A stretch of 5,864 nt of DNA from Pseudomonadota bacterium (lineage in GTDB: Bacteria; Pseudomonadota; Alphaproteobacteria; Rhizobiales; Beijerinckiaceae): assembly GCA_023452965.1 (NCBI GenBank), contig JAEXUU010000288.1, positions 1 to 5,864 of the forward strand, read 5' to 3'. The notes under the pieces are model-generated. The model made no database searches, was not told where the DNA came from, and was given only the letters and a program-made list of their open reading frames with translations. The position numbers were made by a program, and so were the translations under genes. Numbering within the stretch: position 1 is the stretch's first letter; the number at the start of each line of letters is the position of its first letter. This document shows, one piece after another, positions 5,538-5,864 of this stretch.

Positions 5538-5864
5538 TCAGCCGAGCTTCGCCAGGAAGTCGGTCGCCCGATAGCCTTCCGGCGCGCCAGCGACGATGAA
5601 GGCGGCGCTGCGGGAATTGCGGGTCCTCAGCGGCAGGATCGCCTGATAGCCCGGCGAAGCGTACCAGGCCTGCGCGGCCTCCCGATCCGGGAAGGCGATG
5701 ACGACGAGATCGCCCTCCCAGGGCCCCTCCAGGACCTCGGGCGTCACGCCATGGATCAGGAAGCGGCCACCGAAGGGCACGAGGGTCTCGTCGATACGCC
5801 GGATGTAATCGGCGATCTCCGCGTTGAGATAGACGTCGCGCAGATGGGCAATGGCGTAGGCGGT
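5538..5864 (-). CDS. DUF1330 family protein, 5' end cut by the window edge
   Basis: The visible 108 residues begin TAYAIAHLRDVYLNAEIADY and run through LVPFGGRFLIHG, PWEGDLVVIAFPDREAAQAWYASPGYQAI and ATDFLAKLG before TGA at 5538. This is the DUF1330 pattern: a small, single-domain ferredoxin-like fold related in shape to antibiotic biosynthesis monooxygenases (dimeric alpha/beta barrel), with the PFGGRFL and WY.SP.Y signatures. No biochemical role is established for the family. The frame stays open to the edge, and homologues as I recall them start with a Met and one or two residues before the AYAIAHLR stretch, so probably only the first codon or a few codons are missing. A GTG at 5780 would give an 80-aa version but would cut off the first strand and helix, so it is rejected. 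It converges on the CNNM gene with 6 bases between stops; no terminator hairpin fits there. Confidence 0.88.
   Translation of the reverse strand, partial: TAYAIAHLRDVYLNAEIADYIRRIDETLVPFGGRFLIHGVTPEVLEGPWEGDLVVIAFPDREAAQAWYASPGYQAILPLRTRNSRSAAFIVAGAPEGYRATDFLAKLG

Overview
The window is a compact, GC-rich piece of bacterial chromosome (GC not computed). Codons end mostly in G or C and genes are spaced by 0 to 30 bases. Gene content and order suggest an alphaproteobacterium of the Rhizobiales/Hyphomicrobiales. The order is xerD, a tiny membrane protein, then divergently aroK-aroB-CNNM/CorC protein. A relative of Bosea or Methylobacterium is my guess from memory, not from a search. I see no insertion sequence, tRNA, rRNA, CRISPR array or phage gene.

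Left arm, minus strand (1-2345): read leftwards from 2345, there is a fused aminodeoxychorismate synthase component I / 4-amino-4-deoxychorismate lyase (pabB-pabC fusion, 616 aa). Next come a 47-aa single-pass membrane protein with a GTG start, and the N-terminal part of a Xer tyrosine recombinase (xerD) that runs off the left edge. Gaps of 30 and 7 bases suggest one transcript.

Divergent control region (2346-2489): 144 bases hold the back-to-back starts. They contain a plausible sigma-70-like promoter and a strong ribosome binding site for the fusion gene, and a clear ribosome binding site for aroK.

Right arm, plus strand (2490-5531): shikimate kinase (aroK), 3-dehydroquinate synthase (aroB, overlapping aroK by ATGA) and a CNNM/CBS-pair/CorC-type membrane protein 10 bases later form a tight operon. 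A DUF1330-type small protein on the minus strand (5538-5864) converges on it, with 6 bases between the stops. It is open at the right edge, probably lacking only its first codon or a few codons.

How they fit: AroB and AroK catalyse two steps of the shikimate route to chorismate. The divergent PabBC protein takes chorismate (with ammonia from a separate PabA) to p-aminobenzoate for folate. One short control region therefore sits between chorismate supply and a chorismate branch. The Xer recombinase and the CNNM protein are neighbours by conserved order with no obvious metabolic link. Most of the window is ordinary core genome. I find no convincing undescribed system; the least explained items are the 47-aa membrane protein and the leader region of aroK.
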